Positions 43,794-53,236 of a DNA stretch of 64,000 nt are shown here, one piece after another. The first letter of the stretch is position 1. The number at the start of each line of letters is the position of its first letter. Origin of the DNA: Pleionea sediminis (GTDB taxonomy: Bacteria > Pseudomonadota > Gammaproteobacteria > Enterobacterales > Kangiellaceae); assembly GCF_007570825.1 (NCBI RefSeq), contig NZ_SUNB01000002.1, positions 248,001 through 312,000 on the forward strand, read 5' to 3'. Position numbers and translations under genes: made by a program. Under the pieces are notes generated by a model, which was not told the DNA's origin, did not search any database, and saw only the letters and a program-made list of their open reading frames with translations.

Positions 43794-44945
43794 ATGCCTC
43801 ATGCCGATCACTCACAGCTGAAAACGAACCTAAAAAAAGCAGCTATTGAAATAGGATTTCAACAATGTGGTATCGCATCGACGCAGATCACTGAGCATAT
43901 TGACCGATATCGAAACTGGATAAGACAAAATTATCACGGCGACATGACCTACATGGCAAGTCGAGAATCGATAAGAAGTGATCCGACTCAACTCGTTGAT
44001 GATACATTGTCCGTTATCAGCGTCAGGCTAAATTATGTTCCTCAACCTGCGAGATTTTTAAGTTCATTGGCTGATGGTCACAAAGCCAATATTTCTCGAT
44101 ACGCTCTCGGTCGTGATTATCATAAGCTAATGCGAAAAAAACTCGCAAAACTGGCATCCCATTTAAAAGACGTCTCAGAAAAAATTAATTTTCGCGTCTT
44201 TGTAGATAGCGCCCCAATTCTTGAGCGTGCTTATGCTGAAAACGCAGGCCTGGGTTGGATTGGCAAAAACTCGATGCTAATCAATGAACATGAAGGCTCG
44301 TTCTTTTTTATTGGTGAAATTTTGACAAACTTACCTCTCGAGCCAGACGAAAAACCAGCCAATCAGTGTGGCTCCTGTACTTCTTGCATCAACTTTTGCC
44401 CAACCCAGGCTATTATTGAACCCTATGTCGTTGACGCTCGTAAATGCATTTCCTACCTCACCATTGAACACTTTGGTTCAATTCCCGAAAAATTAAGACC
44501 TCTCATGGGAAATCGAATTTATGGTTGTGACGACTGTCAACTGGTTTGTCCTTGGAATCGTTACGCAAAAACGACTAATGTCAAAGATTTCTCAGCCAGA
44601 CATAACTTAGATCACATCGAATTACTCGACTTGTATCGTTGGTCGGAAAAGGAATTTTTATCCAAAATGGAAGGGTCGCCAATTCGCCGAATTGGTTACG
44701 AGCGCTGGATTCGAAATATTTCCATTGCTCTAGGAAATGCTCCTTTCAGCCCACAAATAATACAAACCCTGAGGTCACGCCTCGAGGAAACTTCGTCTTT
44801 AATGGTCAAAGAACATATTCAATGGGCCATTGATCAACAAATACAGAAACAAAAAGAAAACTCGCAAAACATTGATGTTATTAGTGCCAAACAACACGCG
44901 AAGCTTTTAAGAACGACCCAAAAACTGTTAGGACACTTAGACTAG
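43794..44945 (+). CDS. queG: Epoxyqueuosine reductase
   Basis: 383 residues from ATG 43794 (the frame continues upstream to a TTG). Cobalamin-dependent last step of queuosine tRNA modification. N-terminal 'KKAAIEIGFQQCGIASTQI', 'VDSAPILERAYAENAGLGWIGKNSMLI' and two 4Fe-4S motifs 'QCGSCTSCINFCPTQAI' and 'YGCDDCQLVCPWNRYA'. Monocistronic here, without the usual yjeE/yjeF neighbours. Confidence 0.95.
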   Translation: MPHADHSQLKTNLKKAAIEIGFQQCGIASTQITEHIDRYRNWIRQNYHGDMTYMASRESIRSDPTQLVDDTLSVISVRLNYVPQPARFLSSLADGHKANISRYALGRDYHKLMRKKLAKLASHLKDVSEKINFRVFVDSAPILERAYAENAGLGWIGKNSMLINEHEGSFFFIGEILTNLPLEPDEKPANQCGSCTSCINFCPTQAIIEPYVVDARKCISYLTIEHFGSIPEKLRPLMGNRIYGCDDCQLVCPWNRYAKTTNVKDFSARHNLDHIELLDLYRWSEKEFLSKMEGSPIRRIGYERWIRNISIALGNAPFSPQIIQTLRSRLEETSSLMVKEHIQWAIDQQIQKQKENSQNIDVISAKQHAKLLRTTQKLLGHLD

Positions 44946-44991
44946 ATTAATGTCGATGAAATACTCAACGTCAACATCAAATAATCAGCCT

Positions 44992-46287
44992 CTACTCCCG
45001 TTCCATTTCACGATAAAATATCTGTCCTTTAGTAATTGATATACTGATGGACAATAAGCCAAAAGTCATTAGCATTAAGGTAGGATACACAAATAGAGTC
45101 GAAACAAATAACCATATGCCGTGAATCGCGTAACTACTCACCATAAGCTGCACTTTCTCATCTGGAATTTCAATCGGCTTAATAATAAAGAATATCTCTG
45201 CGCCAATGAGTAAAATACTCATCAAGGCCCAGAGATCCAGACCGTAAGTTTGAAAACACGACAAACTTAAAATAACAATAATTGCAATTCTTAAAATGGG
45301 CAAAGTGACTTCTCTTAGTTTTTGCGTCACTGGCTCCTCATCGCTCATATACTCTATTAACGGGTAAGTTATTACCACGCTGGCTGAAATAATACCTGCC
45401 ATTACAGCAAACAACCATTTTCCAAGAAGCAAAGTACTCGCCGCTAAGATCATAATCAAAACCCAGAGCGCAGCGCCTTGTTTGTGTAAAATATTCAATT
45501 TCAACATTGGTGGCAATAATGCCTTGTATAAACCACCCAGTAATTTTTTATCAATTTCATTAATTTCAATACGCCCAACAGTTTGACCCGCCTGAAGTCT
45601 TTCCATCGTATCAACATCATGTTTGGACTCAATAAGTGACCAATGATCACTGGTGGTGGTCATAACCAAACTTCGCCCAGCACGACTTAAAGCAGCATGT
45701 ATTCGATTCCAACTTAAAGGTCTATCTTTAGAAACCTTCTCTATCAATTTAAATATAATCGCACCACATTTATAAACACCAATATCGTGTCCTTGGGTCG
45801 TTTCTTTTCCTGTACGCTTCGCGGTTTTTTCATCAGCTTTAAACTCGACCTTAAAGATTGAGTTTTTACTAATCTGTGGATGGGACTTTCCGGTATACAA
45901 CAAAGCTGCAATTTGATGACTATTGACGGGATGCTTGACGATGTCTCTCGCAAGTGAGTCGGAAATAATTCGGTTAACAGGCCAATAGATAAAAGGGTCT
46001 TTCATGTAAGGCTCTGCCGCCATAATTCCTTTTCGATTGGCGATAACGTCTGATTCAATTTCAAGGAAAGTCGGACTGAAGCCAAACTTCATCGCTTCAC
46101 TCGCAATTGCACTTCTCGCAGGAGACTCAATCTCAATTAAAATAAAAACAGACGTTACACCCGCTTCACTCATAGCTCGAAAGTGATGACGTACCAAAGG
46201 TTCGCCATTCACTGGAAGCATGAGCTTTTCACTTCCCGGTGTAACCAATTGCTTTAAGTTTACTGTTGTATCAAGAACACACTTCAT
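44992..46287 (-). CDS. Degenerate sugar-phosphate nucleotidyltransferase fused to a membrane domain
   Basis: 431 residues. The first ~240 look like an NTP_transferase/GlmU-type Rossmann domain: 'EKLMLPVNGEPLVRHHFRAMSEAGVTSVFILI' and 'DPFIYWPVNRIISDSLARDIV' where active enzymes have '(L/D)GD.i'. The N-terminal GxGxR nucleotide loop is missing and the metal-binding Asp is replaced, so catalysis is unlikely. The last ~190 residues hold about five membrane helices. The architecture recalls the inositol-1-P cytidylyltransferase/CDP-alcohol transferase fusion, but I see no D-G-x2-A-R-x8-G motif in the membrane part. Role unknown. Confidence 0.65.
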   Translation of the reverse strand: MKCVLDTTVNLKQLVTPGSEKLMLPVNGEPLVRHHFRAMSEAGVTSVFILIEIESPARSAIASEAMKFGFSPTFLEIESDVIANRKGIMAAEPYMKDPFIYWPVNRIISDSLARDIVKHPVNSHQIAALLYTGKSHPQISKNSIFKVEFKADEKTAKRTGKETTQGHDIGVYKCGAIIFKLIEKVSKDRPLSWNRIHAALSRAGRSLVMTTTSDHWSLIESKHDVDTMERLQAGQTVGRIEINEIDKKLLGGLYKALLPPMLKLNILHKQGAALWVLIMILAASTLLLGKWLFAVMAGIISASVVITYPLIEYMSDEEPVTQKLREVTLPILRIAIIVILSLSCFQTYGLDLWALMSILLIGAEIFFIIKPIEIPDEKVQLMVSSYAIHGIWLFVSTLFVYPTLMLMTFGLLSISISITKGQIFYREMERE

Positions 46288-46454
46288 CTAATCCATCTCC
46301 TCGAGCGAGACCATATCATGACTCACAGACAAATAGTGTGACTCACTCGATGTATCGATCGAGACATATTTAAAGCCGATAAAGAATTTAGAGGGCGTTT
46401 TAACGCTTGAGCTTAATTCACTATAGAAGACAGGTGAATTCAGTGCAATATAGA

Positions 46455-46491
46455 AAGCCCGCTTCTCGTATTAAATTCTAAAAGCGAGCTT
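46455..46491 (-). terminator. Terminator of the kinase-lipoprotein unit
   Basis: Minus-strand AAGCTCGCTT ... AAGCGGGCTT with a U-G pair, then TTTCTAT; just after the stop at 46502. Confidence 0.65.
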
Positions 46492-46501
46492 CTTTTATTG
46501 A

Positions 46502-48409
46502 TTAATGCTCCATAATCGAAGAGATAAGCTTTTCTCGTAATTCTGGAGTCAATTGATTTTGAATACCTCGAATTGCCGCTGCATAAGCGTAATTTTTAGC
46601 CGCAATACTGTGATTATTCTTGCTCGCGGCAGTATCCCCGAGCTTTTCATAGCGCACATCAGGCTCTTTTAATAAAGATTTTAGTTTGTCACCTATTTTT
46701 TGCGCTACAGCAGTAGACATCTTTTCCATCATCTCAATGTCGGAGGGTAATTCAGGGCGTTTGAACGGCATATCAAACTCACCAATACTGATTCCTTCAT
46801 TCCCTTCACCATCAAGAACCAGTTTTTCTCTTGCTGTTTCGTTAATTAATATTTGGCCGGTTTTTTGATCAATTAATCGATAGTTAACGCTCAAAATCCC
46901 AGTTTTTCGTTGATGCAAGACATTAATAGTCACATCTTCTTTTTTCTCTTCTATCAGAAATTTCGCAGGTGCAGGCTTATCCGACTTATCTTCTTTCCAT
47001 TCCTTATACTCTGGATTTGGGGTGCGTATTGTTTCCGTCACAACTCGCATTTTCTTTTTCGATTGACTGCTTTCAGAGTCGACTCCGGTTTGCAATACAT
47101 CACCTTCCAAGGTCAGCAGTCGTCCGGGAGATTCCCGATCAGCCTGTGCAATTTGCTCGGCGGACATTAAAATCACTTCACCGGGCATTTGCTTAAATAC
47201 CCAACTGTACACTTGTTTGGCAACAGATTTTCCTGCACTGTGATGCGTACCGGTTTGCTCAAAGTCCTCAACAAACATTGAAGTTGCAGCATAAGCAACA
47301 ATCTCTTTTCGCGATTGCTCTAAAATTGACTGAAGCTTCGGGTGTCGTGGATTAAACTTATTAGCCACTTCTAGGTAGGCTAACTGCTGGCCGTATTCTT
47401 TATTACGCCCTTTAACATTGGCAAAATTAATCAACTTAGTTAGATAATCCTGCTCTGCCTTATGTTGTGGTTCATTTCCCATAATTTCACGAATGCGGCG
47501 CGCTTTCGAGAAATTGTGGTACGCCCCTTTTAATGCGCCTTGAGACGCATTTTGCAACGCGCGATTAACAAAAAAATCATTTAAAAGAGAAATACTGTTG
47601 GTAAGCGTTGGCTTTACTTTTTCAAAGAGTGGCGATTTGGAAATCCGCTCTAATTCACTCATAGCCAGCTCAGGCTTGCTATCCTCGAGGGCTTTTCTAA
47701 AAGAATTTTCGAATCCTTCTTGCTCAGATATTGCTAGCTTATCTTTCGCCTCTGCATTATCCGGATCGAGTCCCAATACTTTTCGCAGAAAACTCGCAGC
47801 GTGCGTGTATTTACGTGCCGCAATAGCATTGTCAGCGCGAACCATCCAATCAACAATTACTTTTTCCTTTTGCTCAGTATAGTCTTGGTAAGCTTGGCTA
47901 CCCTCACCAGCAATATTGGCCGCGACACTCATCGCATTAATTCGCTTTACTTGATCAGACACAGGTATTTTAGCGACTTTTATCATCTGCTTGGCTAGAG
48001 CATCTTGTGATAATGTTGATTCAGCCATTAGCTTTTGGCGCGTTTGTTGGTATCGAGCATCATCCCAAGACTTCATAGGCTCTGCATCTTGTCTTAACTG
48101 TTCGAGCAAAGACATAGAAACAACATTCGAAGGTAAGCGGTTATTCTCAATATCTTGATAAATCTTGCGCTGCTTATCTTGTGCTAGCTGTTCTGCAATG
48201 TCATTTGCAATTTTCTGCAATGACTCTTTCGAAGAACCGCTCGACTTGGCAAGATCGGCTTGTACTTTCTCGTACAAGTTTATCAAAGTACCATCATTAC
48301 GGGCTTGTTCAATTTGCTGTGCTGTAATAGCTGGCTTCTTAGGGCCGCAGCCTGCTAATACTAGGCTCAGAGTTAAAACGCTCAAGAGTGTTAAATAATT
48401 TCGTTTCAT
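46502..48409 (-). CDS. Large lipoprotein partner of the Ser/Thr kinase
   Basis: 635 residues from ATG 48409 (AGAGGT upstream). Lipobox 'LTLSLVLAGCGPKKP'. Mostly helical, with TPR-like stretches ('ARKYTHAASFLRKVLGLDPDNAEAKDKLAISEQEG', 'AYLEVANKFNPRHPKLQSILEQSRKE') and a beta-rich segment near 440-560 ('INVLHQRKTGILSVNYRLIDQKTGQILINETAREKLVLDGEGNEG'). Starts 16 bases after the kinase stop, so the two are co-expressed. The kinase's periplasmic tail has similar TPR-like repeats, suggesting they interact at the envelope. Confidence 0.8.
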   Translation of the reverse strand: MKRNYLTLLSVLTLSLVLAGCGPKKPAITAQQIEQARNDGTLINLYEKVQADLAKSSGSSKESLQKIANDIAEQLAQDKQRKIYQDIENNRLPSNVVSMSLLEQLRQDAEPMKSWDDARYQQTRQKLMAESTLSQDALAKQMIKVAKIPVSDQVKRINAMSVAANIAGEGSQAYQDYTEQKEKVIVDWMVRADNAIAARKYTHAASFLRKVLGLDPDNAEAKDKLAISEQEGFENSFRKALEDSKPELAMSELERISKSPLFEKVKPTLTNSISLLNDFFVNRALQNASQGALKGAYHNFSKARRIREIMGNEPQHKAEQDYLTKLINFANVKGRNKEYGQQLAYLEVANKFNPRHPKLQSILEQSRKEIVAYAATSMFVEDFEQTGTHHSAGKSVAKQVYSWVFKQMPGEVILMSAEQIAQADRESPGRLLTLEGDVLQTGVDSESSQSKKKMRVVTETIRTPNPEYKEWKEDKSDKPAPAKFLIEEKKEDVTINVLHQRKTGILSVNYRLIDQKTGQILINETAREKLVLDGEGNEGISIGEFDMPFKRPELPSDIEMMEKMSTAVAQKIGDKLKSLLKEPDVRYEKLGDTAASKNNHSIAAKNYAYAAAIRGIQNQLTPELREKLISSIMEH

Positions 48410-48425
48410 GCGTAACCTCTGGTCA

Positions 48426-50765
48426 TTACTGGTTGGTGCCATCATCTTCTTGTTGGCTGTTGTCTGATGTTTCGATTGCACCACTGTCATCAGGTGGACT
48501 GGTCGGCACATCGGCATTTTCAAGATTATTATTTTCCGGTAGCTCCTCTGGCTTGGCCGGTTCTAAAGTCACATCTAATTCATTTATTTGTTGCTTCAAC
48601 ACAGGAATATTGGAGTTATTTTTAAAATAACTGGTTAATTGTGACAGCCAATTATTGGCGGCTACTTTATTACCTTCTTGGATTGATTTTTTGGTTAAAT
48701 CCACAAGTTTAGATTCAACCAACTTTATGCCCTCTTGCGCTCGCTTATTAGCATAATCGATATCAAGCACCTCTTGATACTTTGCTAACGCGCTATCATT
48801 TTTGGGTTCAACCAATCGGTCTTCAGAATAAGCGACAGAAGCGGCGTTCAATTTACTGTTAATTTTTAACTGTGTTAGAGGATCTGCCAGGAGCTGCTTA
48901 CGCTTTTCCTCCTGACGCTGTTTTTCAGCAGCAGCAGCAGCCGCTTTACGCTCTTCCAATACTTTTGATTTTACCGATTCGTACTGTTGCTCCAACTCTG
49001 CGAGACGATCATCATTGGCATCTAGTTCTCTTAGTTTTTGGATCGAACTTGATGCGGACTCAATATTTTTACTCAACATGGATTGCTGAGCTAATTTCAC
49101 ATACCGATTTTTGATCGAAGCGATGCCTTCAATCGCAGATTCATTATTCGGATCAATGCTTAATACTTTCGAATAATAATCTAAGGCACTCTCTCCTTTG
49201 GGCGAGGTTAGTCGATTCGTCGTCAACGCCTGATTTGCCTGAGCCAATAAAGATTCTATTTGTTCCTGATTTTCTGCAACTTTCTCTTGTTCTTGTTGGT
49301 TCTGTTGAAAGGCAGAAAACTTTTTATCTAACATTGGCAACAAGCTGTGTTCTGGTTCAATCGACTCAATAATCGAATAATACTGTCGAAATCGATCACC
49401 ATTGCCATCTTTCAAACTACTCTCTGCATAGTTGGCTGCTTTTTGCAGCGTGCTGGCCTTGCCGGCAATCGCTTTCGTGTTGCCCTCATCTAGCACAAGT
49501 ACTCGCACATAGTTTTGTAGCAACTGCCTAACCTGAGCGGGATCAAGATCAGGTAAAGGCTCAAGCGTATCGGCCTCTACCAAAAGCTGAGCTATTTGTT
49601 TCTGCCTCGCTTCCTCTTCAGCGTTCGAGGAAGATGTCGTTCGAGTATCAGCTTGTTGACTATTACCTTTTCCACTTGGATCGTTTGAATCATTGTTGGG
49701 AATAGACTGAGAACGACTATCAATGCCTAATAATTGTTGAGCTTTTGGTAACCATAGCTCTTGTTTAAAGTAACCAAAAGTTCCAACCGCACCCAATAAC
49801 GGAATGACAATCCAGGGCCAAACCGCTTTTTTATCGGACGACCGATTAACCATCCGATTATCAGCCACCATATCATCTTCATCATCAAATATGGCTGCGT
49901 GTTCATCATCACGACTCGCTCGAATTTCGTCAACAGACGGCGATGTCTGATGAGATAATGTAATATCTCCTGCCAAAAACTGTTCGACTTCTTGCGACAA
50001 CTTTTCAGCATCGTCAAATCGATCAGTCACTTTTTTTGCTAACATCCGATCGAGCAACCACTGATAATGCTTTTGACGCGCTGACAATCGAGGAACCGGC
50101 TTAGTCACATGCTGCAAACAGACGGCAACAGAGTCCTCACCATCGAATGGAACATTTTGGGTCAACATTTCGTAAAGGATGATTCCCAAACTATAAATGT
50201 CGGATCGACTATCGAGCTTGCGACCTCGACATTGCTCAGGACTCATGTACTGTGGTGTTCCAATTAATTTACCTTGTTGAGTCATCTGGGTTGAAGAATT
50301 GGACGCTTTGGCGATTCCAAAATCAGTCAGAACCGGTTCGCCATCTTCTCGAAATAGAATATTCTCTGATTTTACATCGCGATGAATGTATCCTTTAGAA
50401 TGCGCATAATGGAGTGCTTTAGCCACTTTTTGAATCACCCATAAAGCATCTTTCGCTTTCATTCCCTTTGTGATACGAGTACGTAAATCAGTCTCAGGTA
50501 AAAACTCCATGGCCAGATAATAAAAGCCATCGTGCTCGCCTACGTCAAAAACGGTAACGATTCCAGGATGTCGAAGTTTGGCAACAATTTTAGCTTCACG
50601 GATGAATCGCTCACCAAAACTAGGATCTGCAGCAAGCGCTGGAGACATGACTTTCAGGGCGATTTCGCGATCGAATCCTTTTTGTATGGCAAGATAAACA
50701 GTCGCCTGGCCACCCACACCGAGTGTCCTAATAATTTTATAACCAGGAATGCTTATTGAAGTCAC
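48426..50765 (-). CDS. Hanks-type Ser/Thr protein kinase with periplasmic TPR-like region
   Basis: 779 residues. Kinase domain 1-270: glycine loop 'TLGVGGQATVYLA', Lys38 ('IALKVM'), Glu57, catalytic 'YIHRDVKSENILF' (Asp130, Asn135), 'LTDFGIAKA' (Asp148) and 'GTPQYMSPEQ'. One membrane helix near 318-336 ('WPWIVIPLLGAVGTFGYF'). The outer ~440 residues are coiled-coil/TPR-like ('DYYSKVLSIDPNNESAIEGIASIKNRYVKLAQ', repeated near 600-700). No PASTA domains. An FHA protein is encoded just upstream, the usual phospho-Thr reader for such kinases. Confidence 0.95.
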   Translation of the reverse strand: MTSISIPGYKIIRTLGVGGQATVYLAIQKGFDREIALKVMSPALAADPSFGERFIREAKIVAKLRHPGIVTVFDVGEHDGFYYLAMEFLPETDLRTRITKGMKAKDALWVIQKVAKALHYAHSKGYIHRDVKSENILFREDGEPVLTDFGIAKASNSSTQMTQQGKLIGTPQYMSPEQCRGRKLDSRSDIYSLGIILYEMLTQNVPFDGEDSVAVCLQHVTKPVPRLSARQKHYQWLLDRMLAKKVTDRFDDAEKLSQEVEQFLAGDITLSHQTSPSVDEIRASRDDEHAAIFDDEDDMVADNRMVNRSSDKKAVWPWIVIPLLGAVGTFGYFKQELWLPKAQQLLGIDSRSQSIPNNDSNDPSGKGNSQQADTRTTSSSNAEEEARQKQIAQLLVEADTLEPLPDLDPAQVRQLLQNYVRVLVLDEGNTKAIAGKASTLQKAANYAESSLKDGNGDRFRQYYSIIESIEPEHSLLPMLDKKFSAFQQNQQEQEKVAENQEQIESLLAQANQALTTNRLTSPKGESALDYYSKVLSIDPNNESAIEGIASIKNRYVKLAQQSMLSKNIESASSSIQKLRELDANDDRLAELEQQYESVKSKVLEERKAAAAAAEKQRQEEKRKQLLADPLTQLKINSKLNAASVAYSEDRLVEPKNDSALAKYQEVLDIDYANKRAQEGIKLVESKLVDLTKKSIQEGNKVAANNWLSQLTSYFKNNSNIPVLKQQINELDVTLEPAKPEELPENNNLENADVPTSPPDDSGAIETSDNSQQEDDGTNQ

Positions 50766-50953
50766 TCACGATACCCCAAGAGATGATTAATAGTTGTACT
50801 TATTTTCGTGCGTTCGACAAGTCCACCAATAATAATAGATCCTGCACCAAACTTATAGCAACTAATTGAATTACAAACGGTTTATCTCTCCCTGTGAGCA
50901 TAAGCGGGGAATATCGCAAATTTACCATCACAATATCTCAGTAAAGAGATTAA

Positions 50954-51955
50954 TCAAAGAGTATCAGAGTCTTTTGACGTTGTACTATTTTCTGCCTCAT
51001 CTGGCATATTTTCATCTTTCCCATACAGCTGTTCTGTTTGTTGTAGGAATTGTTCAGGGCTCATTGTATCTGCCCAAAAGACTGACGGAGGAAGAATGCT
51101 GCTGTCATACATTGGAAATGCTCGGAATGAACGAGCATCAAATATTGGCGGCAACAAATAAATCAAGACGACACCCCAAGCAAGCGCATTCGACCAGATA
51201 ATGCGAATAACTGGACGCTGAGGCATTGACAGGTAGAAGTTACACCATAAAAGTAAAGAAAATAACGCGCCATTAATAAAGTAGAGAATTTCGCGATTCC
51301 ACAAGCCATATCCTCCGTTAAAAGATAATATTTTTAAGATAAATGGCGCCCACTGCATCAAGATAGCCGCAATAAAAGTAACAGCTAAATGACTATAGAA
51401 TCGACTTTCATGCCTTATTACTCGACCGCTCAACGACCAGGCGGTGGCCCAACCTACAGCGACTAACAACTGATAAATAATTTGATTTGTCAAACGAGAG
51501 GGCGATAACTCACGATAATTACTTAAATTAGCTAGCAGCCACTCACCATACACAAACCCGATCACCAATAGTGCTAATACCCAAGGCGCACTGATTCGAT
51601 GGAATAGATCTTCAACCGAGTGCAAAGGCCAGGCTTCTTCTACCGGGTGATCTTCACGCCAAATGCTGATGTAACTTCGACCCAAAAGGTACGTATCGCC
51701 CGATTCGATAATGGAACCATTTTCGACCGCTTTTCGAGAATGATTCCGAATTCCATTAATACTGTTCAAATCCTGAATTACCCACTGGCCGACATCGTTT
51801 AATTTGAGTTCGGCATGATAAGGCGAAACGTGAGGCTCATTTAAAATAATATCATTATCTAAAGCTCGCCCAATTCGAATGCAATTTTTATCTTTAAAGC
51901 GATAGCGTTGTAAAACTTTTTTTGAGCGATTGATTTCTTCAATTACAAGGTTCAT
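50954..51955 (-). CDS. FHA domain protein with membrane domain
   Basis: 333 residues. Residues 1-100 form an FHA domain ('IRIGRALDNDIILNEPHVSPYHAELKLNDVGQWVIQDLNSINGI' with the conserved Arg, Ser/His and Asn phospho-Thr contacts). Five to six membrane helices follow (120-270), then an acidic tail. Overlaps the protease gene by 4 bases and precedes the kinase by about 190 bases. Expected to bind a phosphorylated protein at the membrane; its target is probably the kinase system. Confidence 0.88.
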   Translation of the reverse strand: MNLVIEEINRSKKVLQRYRFKDKNCIRIGRALDNDIILNEPHVSPYHAELKLNDVGQWVIQDLNSINGIRNHSRKAVENGSIIESGDTYLLGRSYISIWREDHPVEEAWPLHSVEDLFHRISAPWVLALLVIGFVYGEWLLANLSNYRELSPSRLTNQIIYQLLVAVGWATAWSLSGRVIRHESRFYSHLAVTFIAAILMQWAPFILKILSFNGGYGLWNREILYFINGALFSLLLWCNFYLSMPQRPVIRIIWSNALAWGVVLIYLLPPIFDARSFRAFPMYDSSILPPSVFWADTMSPEQFLQQTEQLYGKDENMPDEAENSTTSKDSDTL

Positions 51956-53199
51956 TGAATCTGCTCCAAAAATCGTTTCAAAAATCGTTGCGCATAAGAT
52001 TGCTCTACACCCGATAGTGTGAAATGACTAACTAATGCTTTTTTATCGAGATTCATTGACGTCGCCAAAAACAAAACATCGTGCAACCCAGGAAACTGTT
52101 TATAATCACGCACGCAGTAAACTGTTTTATTAATTTTATTTGAGTTTGCGCTTTCAATAAAATTATGGGCGCAGGAATACTCGGTTACGTGATCTTCTCC
52201 CGCAATATTTCCAGCCCCCGCACTACCAAATGAATCATTCAACATTTTATAGAATTGCCAATTTGTTAGCTTTTCTGTTTCATACCAAAAGAACTCAAGC
52301 TCAATAATTCCAGTATAAAAATCTGGAGCGATATAAATATACTCAGAGTTTTTACATCGACGATAAACCTCAGTATAAGTTTCCGTTTGATTATTTTGCG
52401 ATTCCCCCCAGCAACTCACAAAGTCGGTTAACTCACCAAATACTTGAGCCTCACCCAAGGTTAATGGCTCCCATTTACCATCCAGCAATTGCGACATTAG
52501 TGTCGACTGATTATCTTTCAATTGGCTGTATGCTTGTGTTGATAAACTTTCATCAGAATTGCCTTGAGAGCCAACGAGTTTCTTTAACTTGCTTAATGGC
52601 ACTAAAAAACTAATCTGATTGCCGGACGTTGCAACATTGACGCCTATTACTTTGCCCTCTCGACTAATAACAGGGCCACCACTCATGCCGGGATTAATCG
52701 ACCCTGAAAATAAAATTCGGCCATAGTACGTATGCTCGGTTTGACCATTAAAGGTACCTGGAACAACAGTCATTCCCAAATCTCGAGGATTTCCCAAAGA
52801 AAATATTTGCTGTCCTTTAGGCGGCTCAGACTCCGCAAGTAGAAAGAATTCCTGCGGTGATTCAACATCAATTTTCACTAATGCCAAATCATTAATAACA
52901 TCTATATTTATCACCTTTACCGGTAAACTTTGTTTATCAAAAGCCAATGCTTCTAATTGATATTTATCGGGATGAAGAATAAATTGTGAGACTACGTGAT
53001 AATTAGTAGCCAGCGTACCATCACTATCAATCGCAAAAGCCGATCCAATAGACGACTTGCTTCCTGAAGCTATGTCAATCGTTCTTAACTGATAAAGGTG
53101 TTGTTTATAATTCTGAAAAAGCTGTTGAGCATCATCAACGGCTTGTGCCATATTGCACCACAACAGTAATAGCCAAAAACCAAATGTAAATCGCTTCAT
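51952..53199 (-). CDS. Exported trypsin-like (S1C-type) serine protease
   Basis: 415 residues. Signal peptide ending ...WCNMAQA. 'IGSAFAIDSDGTLATNYHVVSQF' (His), 'DVINDLALVKI' (Asp) and 'SGSINPGMSGGPVISREGKVIGVN' (Ser) give a full triad. No PDZ domain; the last ~200 residues are a separate domain with four Cys ('SCWGES', 'YRRCKN', 'YSCAHN', 'VYCVRD'). Coupled to the FHA gene by a 4-base overlap, so it is probably part of the same envelope signalling unit. Confidence 0.9.
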   Translation of the reverse strand: MKRFTFGFWLLLLWCNMAQAVDDAQQLFQNYKQHLYQLRTIDIASGSKSSIGSAFAIDSDGTLATNYHVVSQFILHPDKYQLEALAFDKQSLPVKVINIDVINDLALVKIDVESPQEFFLLAESEPPKGQQIFSLGNPRDLGMTVVPGTFNGQTEHTYYGRILFSGSINPGMSGGPVISREGKVIGVNVATSGNQISFLVPLSKLKKLVGSQGNSDESLSTQAYSQLKDNQSTLMSQLLDGKWEPLTLGEAQVFGELTDFVSCWGESQNNQTETYTEVYRRCKNSEYIYIAPDFYTGIIELEFFWYETEKLTNWQFYKMLNDSFGSAGAGNIAGEDHVTEYSCAHNFIESANSNKINKTVYCVRDYKQFPGLHDVLFLATSMNLDKKALVSHFTLSGVEQSYAQRFLKRFLEQIQ

Positions 53200-53236
53200 T
53201 TTAACCTTTTATCGTAGAGTCTCTTAATACATTAGT

